From: Przewalskia tangutica | Lineage: Eukaryota; Streptophyta; Magnoliopsida; Solanales; Solanaceae | Reading direction: 5' to 3' | Length of the DNA stretch: 64,000 nucleotides | NCBI GenBank assembly: GCA_029844215.1 | Contig: CM056738.1 | Coordinates: 74,950,093-75,014,092 of the forward strand | Shown: positions 59,299 through 64,000 of the stretch, in pieces | How the letters are laid out: each line of letters begins with the position of its first letter | How positions within the stretch are numbered: position 1 is the first letter of the stretch | Notes under the pieces: generated by a model | The model's database searches: none | The model's input: only the letters and a program-made list of their open reading frames with translations | Told to the model about the DNA's origin: nothing | Translations under genes and position numbers: made by a program

Positions 59299-60404
59299 TG
59301 TTGAGAATTTTACTAATGTGGGATTGAGTTTATTCCGTCTTTAATGACTTAAACATGTGGGCCTCGCATGTCGAAAATATCGGTATTCGCACATGTCTAA
59401 TCTACTAAGTGAGTAGATGATGTTAGTGCCAAATATCGACAAATTTCGTCAAGAAATGAAAGAGATGTTGGTACACAAAATAAGGTGTTTGAGACATGAA
59501 AAGATGGAGTGTTTTTGGCAAAAAATGACAAATCTCCCTAATTGGTAAAAAAAAGGAGAGTTTATGCATTATATAAACTCTTAAGTTTGAGTAAGAGTTT
59601 GAGACCCCAAGGGGTAACCCGTGTGTTTATAAGGGAGAGGACCTAGGTGTAGGGCTGCACAAAACCCTCAGACCGGACTGGATCGGACCAGACCGAACCG
59701 GATCGGATCGAGGACCGAAATTCCAGAAAAGTCAAACCGAAGATTTTTCGGTCCGGTCCGAAAATCGAAAATATACATTAAAAACCGGGAAAAAACTCCG
59801 GACCGAAGATCGGGCCGAAAAATTCGGTCTGATCCGTTTTTTGTGTAGCCCTACCTAGGTGAGATTGGGTTCTGGGCTAAGCCCCACTCGCGCGCCGCTG
59901 CCGCCTGCCCGTCCAGGATGGGCTCAGGTCACAGTTCGTGGACTGTGGGCTGTTAGGTTGTTCTAGAACTTTCTTTTGGTCCCTGAAATGTCAATTATTT
60001 ATATTTTGGTCCATGAAGGTTTCAGAACGTTATAACGGTTCTTGAAGACACCAACAGAGCGTTGAAGAAATCAAACTGTTTGCCTCCCATTTGGCTCTTA
60101 TAAATTGAACATTTTTGTTCAATTCGAGAGACATACACAGAACACACAACACAAATTCCCTTCGTTTTCTTCTTTTCAGAATAAATAGAGAATAAAAACT
60201 CAAACAAGCAATTTGTTCTTATTCATCTTCGTCTCTAGAATCAACTGTACAAGTTGATTAATTGTTTTATTTTGGGAGACTATTGCTCAAATACCGTAAA
60301 AGCATTTATACGGAGCAATTTTGTCTTAAAGATAGATAGCAATCTCTCGACTCAAGGTTTCTTTTTGTTTAACCTTTCGGACATTACCTATATTTTTATC
60401 TACA
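59299..60404 (+). repeat. 3' LTR of copia element 1, with a MITE inside
   Basis: TGTTGAGAATTTTAC to TCTACA. TATATAAACTC near 59568 is the TATA box. Without the MITE and its duplication it is about 0.9 kb, longer than the 5' copy, which has lost about 200 bp. The 3' boundary is set where the two LTRs stop matching. Confidence 0.75.
59650..59853. mobile_element. hAT-type MITE in the copia 3' LTR, 8-bp TSD
   Basis: TIRs TAGGGCTGCACAAAA and TTTTGTGTAGCCCTA are inverted with one mismatch in 15. A perfect target duplication CCTAGGTG lies at 59642-59649 and 59854-59861. The 5' LTR at about 19726 (CCTATGTG) is the uninterrupted site. The 204-bp body is full of GGACCGGA and CGGTCCGG words, as in the MITE at 14461-14773. 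Non-coding. Confidence 0.95.
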
Positions 60405-61297
60405 GATTTTTCTTGATTCCTTTGTCTTGTGTTTGTAGTAGTAAAATCAGTTTTAGCTTTAAGTCATGAATATTGAAAACATTGGCATCTAGTTAATTTA
60501 ATTAAAGGGCTGCGAGGATTAACGTGACCGACGATCGTGTGATGTCGGGGGCCTAGACAGTTGATTAATTATTCAGTTGTAAGAGAGCAAGACGAGTTGT
60601 GAATTTATTTCAAAATCCATTGTCAAAGAGAGAGAAAAATTACTCGTCAAAGAACCGAGTATAAATTTTTTATCCGAAGTTAGCTAATACTTAACGATGA
60701 AGTCAGAAAGCACTGCTACCGATAAATCGTTTAAATAAATTCAATTATCATATTTGAAGATTATCTTTAATGTGTTGGATAGAATTCAAGAACTTTAGAC
60801 GAGGGGAAGTTAGAACGATCTATAAATGCCTCGAAAGGCGTGAGATACAAATCAAATTTTGTGGGAAGGACGGAAAGTACTGCTACCAGTACACCACCAC
60901 ATTAAAAAATGACATAGTTTTGAACAAGTTTAAACGTATCAACGAGAGCGGGAAATAGTACTCTTAAGATCGATCATAAGCATAATGTATTCTTAAAATT
61001 AATTTAACCCAAATATAAGCCGATAAAGTAACCGTGCTAGAACCACAGGACTCGAGGGGTGCCTAATACCTTCCCTTAAGTCAACATTAATTCTTACATG
61101 GACTTTGTTTTTGCAGACCAAGAATAAAGAGTCATTTCCTTTTTATAAGTGATTCATAAGGTGATTTGGAACACCAAAACTCAATTCGAAGACTCTATAA
61201 TAAATAAATATTCCCTTGTCAAAACATCACTTCAATTGGAAAACCCATTTTAATCCTAAAATTAATGTTTTAAGCGGTGAAAAAAAGGAGTGTGACA
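60405..61297 (+). repeat. Probable Tat-type LTR remnant
   Basis: No gene was found. GGACTCGAGGGGTGCCTAATA (near 61048) and the terminal GGTGAAAAAAAGGAGTGTGACA (61276-61297) are words typical of the 3' half and end of Tat-type LTRs. The 5' end is not defined, and no primer-binding site follows because copia element 2 adjoins. A 62-codon open frame at 60770-60958 has no recognised similarity. Confidence 0.4.
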
Positions 61298-62185
61298 TCT
61301 CTCAATAAGTAAATAGCTCTGAAGACAACAAGTGTGTAATGTTATAGCCTTGTAGGCGATGACATAACTACTTGTTGGTATAATAATCTGTATTTGGCTA
61401 AATAATGTTTCAACATAATGTGTTAATCACTTAGTGAAACAGATTACACGATATAAACATTACTTAAAAGTAAATTGATCATGAAACAATAAACGAAAAC
61501 AGAATCTGTTTTGGAAAATAATTTCAGAATGTAATCGAGTCCACTTAGTTCAAAGTGTGTCCTTAAGGAAATTATTCCCCTCACATTACTCGAGGTTAAT
61601 TGAATATCGCCTCCCAGGATAGAACGAGTATCTTACCAGAATAGTAGTACTCCAAATTCCGGTAGCAGCGAATCACTCAACGACAGTATATCACACAGAA
61701 TGAAGACAAAATTTTTGAGTTGAAGACTGAAATTCAGAATTGAATTGAAAATGAATAAATTCTTGGAACAATCAAGAATTTATAGGTTTGGAGGTACTTA
61801 TTCTGAATGTTTGCAACCATTCAGAATAGTCACCTAATTTTGGAGGAAAATTCAAAAAGAGAGGGAGAGGGCTTAAACCGGACGGGTCAGGTCGGTCGCG
61901 GGTCTTGGGTTGATCCGTCGTTTGGATTTATTTTTTAATTAAATAATTAATTAAAGAAACATTTGTCCAAAAAATTATCAATCCGAAGCCGAAGTCGAGT
62001 CGAGCGAGCGACGACGACGGCGCGAGGGGTCCTTGCCCTCTCAACCCTTTTAGCAACTAGAGAAGGTGTAATGTAATATATACACCTCTCTTTCCTTCTT
62101 TTTTTTCGATGTGGGACAAAATTGCCTTTTACGCCCTTTAATTTTCATCCCATCATTTCTCATTCACCAATATCAAAACTCAACA
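61298..62185 (-). repeat. 3' LTR of copia element 2
   Basis: On the minus strand the LTR begins TGTTGAGTTTTGATATTGG at 62185, directly after a polypurine tract (ATGTGGGGGAT, 62187-62197). The outer end is uncertain (61298-61330); no second LTR is in the window for comparison. No gene inside. Confidence 0.65.
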
Positions 62186-62763
62186 ATCCCCCACATGAAT
62201 GGGGAATGGCTATAAGATAAAAGAATGTACGGACGAGTGTGATATACAAGCGAGAATTGACTGCATCTGGATAAGTAGGTTTCCCTTTGAACTTTCCGTA
62301 GTGAACTTATATCGGATATACTCGATCAATCGGTAGATTTGATATCTTTGAACCGTCGAACTTTGTTGTATACCTAGACAAAATAAGACACACAATCAAC
62401 CCTCAACCGTTTATGGTTCTCACGGTTGTGTTCGTTTCAGCCATGAACACCGCCTGGTCTCACGAGTGCATAGAGAATGGGTCTTTACTGTCATTCCCCT
62501 TTAAAGCGGCTTACACTTAACACTCACATAAGTGATTTCTAAACATGTGGTCCTATAACCACATTATCTGGTCATACATTGCCAGATTTAGATAACCATT
62601 AAAAAATCTTAATGCTTTATTAACTCATTAACAAGCCATAAAGTCTTATCCTTATTTCTGAACATTATCTTCATCCGAGAATGGGTTGAGTTATTTGATA
62701 ATGTTGACCGCTACCACAACTTTGTTTGATCTCCTTGAACCTAGCCTTGGGATCTCCAGTCTG
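62186..62763 (-). other. Copia element 2 3' noncoding region
   Basis: This lies between the end of RNase H and the LTR, with the polypurine tract at its left edge. It resembles the tail of copia element 1 in layout (GGAGATCCCAAGGCTAGG near 62750). No gene. Confidence 0.65.
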
Positions 62764-64000
62764 CTAGGTAGAGTTACCGCCATGATGACTTGTCCTTGGC
62801 CTTAACCCCATTCCCATTGATGATCTACTAACTCCCTCTCTAGATAAACCTTTTGTAAGCGGATCCGCCACGTTATCTCTTGACTTTACATAATCAATTG
62901 TGATAACGCCACTAGAGAGGAGTTGTCTAACTGTATTGTGTCTTCGTCGTATGTGACGAGATTTTTCGTTAAACATTACGCTCCCTGCCCTACCTATTGC
63001 TGCTTGACTGTCACAATGTATACATATAGGAGCCAAAGGTTTGGGCCATAATGGAATATCTTCTAAGAAATTCCGGAGCCATTCAGCTTCTTCACCAGTC
63101 TTGTCTAAAGCTATAAATTCTGATTCCATTGTAGAGCGGGCGATGCATGTCTGTTTTGATTATTTCCAAGACACTGCTCCTCCGCCAACGGTGAAAACAT
63201 ATCCACTCGTGGATTTAACTTCAAACGATCCGGTGATCCAATTTGCATCACTATATCCCTCAAGTACTGCGGGATATTTATTATAATGCAAAGCATAGTT
63301 TTGGGTGTGTTGTAAATATCTCAAGACTCGTTTTATTGCCATCCAATGAGTTTGATTGAGATTACTCGTGAATCGACTCAGCTTTCTTATAACACATGTT
63401 ATATCTGGTCGTGTACAATTCATAATGTACATCAAACTTTCCAAAACTCGTGCAAAGTCCAATTGTGAGTCACTTTCACCTTCATTCTTTTGAAGTGCAA
63501 AACTTACATCAATTGGAGTCTTTGCAACATTGAAATTTAAATACTTGAACTTGTCAAGTACTTTTTCAATATAATGTGACTGTGATAATGCTAGACCTTG
63601 TGAAGTTTTATGGATCCTAATTCCTAAGATCAAATCAGCAACCCCTAAGTCTTTCATGTCAAATTTGCTAGCGAGCATACGCTTCGTAGCATTTACATCG
63701 ACAATATTTTTACTCATTATCAACATGTCATCAACATACAAACAAACAATGACTTCATGATTTGGAGTATTTTCAATGTAAACACACTTGTCACACTCAT
63801 TAATCTTAAATTCATTTGTCAACATTATTTGGTCAAATTTCGCATGTCATTGTTTGGGTGCTTGTTTAAGTCCATAAAGTGACTTAACAAGTCTGCACAC
63901 TTTCCTTTCTTTACCAGGAACCACAAAATCCTCAGGTTGTTCCATGTAAATTTCTTCCTCCAATTCTCCATTTAAGAAAGCTGTCTTGACATCCATTTGA
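62764..64000 (-). pseudogene. Copia element 2 reverse transcriptase and RNase H (partial, runs off the window)
   Basis: From 64000 downward: MDVKTAFLNGELEEEIYMEQ, LVKSLYGLKQAPKQ, a TGA in place of the conserved Trp, then LYVDDMLI (catalytic), FDMKDLGVADLILGI, LSQSHYIEKVL, MNCTRPDITCVI, LEGYSDANWITG, SGYVFTVGGGAVSWK, a TAA in place of Ser, then KQTCIARSTMESEFIAL, HCDSQAAIGRAG, HNTVRQLLSSGVITIDYVKS and DPLTKGLSREGV. All is in one frame with only these two stop codons. It is much better preserved than copia element 1, to which it is related. The rest of the element is beyond the window. Confidence 0.9.

Larger units (their letters stand above)
19422..60404 (+). mobile_element. Ty1/copia element 1, split by a nested Athila
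   Basis: The 5' LTR starts TGTTGGAAAATTTACTAATG at 19422 and the 3' LTR starts TGTTGAGAATTTTACTAATG at 59299, directly after a polypurine tract (CAAGAGGGGAT). The flanks GGTTT (19417-19421) and GATTT (60405-60409) fit a 5-bp target duplication with one change. Protease, integrase, RT and RNase H occur in the copia order (integrase before RT) from 20468 to 23514. The noncoding tail is interrupted at 23828/58980 by the Athila element. Removing the nested DNA leaves about 5.6 kb, a normal copia size. Many stops and a reduced gag/integrase show it is old and dead. Confidence 0.8.

Overview
This is nuclear DNA of a flowering plant. It holds one intact host gene, a pyruvate decarboxylase (PDC) with five GT-AG introns at about 15.9-18.7 kb. 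Nearly everything else is retrotransposon. The PDC protein and the repeat families look like those of Solanaceae; this is recognition from memory, not a database result.

Left part (1-15.4 kb). Two old, divergent Ty3/gypsy elements with very long LTRs (Tekay/Del-like, called A and B) meet tail to tail, and A has landed in the gag of B. Element A keeps a gag remnant, a polypurine tract and its 3' LTR (1189-4433). Element B, on the minus strand, keeps a gag remnant, a tRNA-iMet primer-binding site and its 5' LTR (5742-9766). Next come 0.8 kb of unrecognised sequence, a 118-bp segment that recurs inverted in the PDC upstream region, a MITE-like stretch, a truncated copia start, a 5'-truncated LINE and a hAT-type MITE.

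Gene part (15.4-19.4 kb). The PDC gene has a TATA box, a cluster of anaerobic-response-like motifs, six exons coding 603 aa, and a MITE-like insertion in intron 1.

Right part (19.4-60.4 kb). This is a matryoshka of retrotransposons whose boundaries are supported by target-site duplications (TSDs). A copia element (19422-60404) starts about 0.7 kb after the PDC stop codon. An Athila-type Ty3/gypsy element (23829-58979, TSD GAGAT) sits in its 3' noncoding region. Inside Athila lie a 20-kb Ogre/Tat element on the minus strand (25221-45302, TSD GTTAC) and two Tekay-like solo LTRs (48713-52159, TSD GAAGG; 54071-57390). A hAT MITE (59650-59853, TSD CCTAGGTG) sits in the copia 3' LTR. The Ogre carries ORF1, gag, protease, a G-patch segment, a putative spliced intron, RT, RNase H, integrase and a repeat-rich 3' UTR with an array of near-perfect hairpins.

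Right edge (60.4-64 kb). A probable Tat-type LTR remnant is followed by a second, younger copia element on the minus strand (3' LTR and pol), cut by the window end.

I found no clearly new biological system. The most unusual signals are the Ogre hairpin and minisatellite 3' UTR, length-variable minisatellites at an equivalent place in the Tekay-like LTRs, a conserved G-box palindrome in those LTRs, the inverted copy of PDC upstream DNA, and block-like differences between otherwise near-identical LTR pairs that may be consensus errors.
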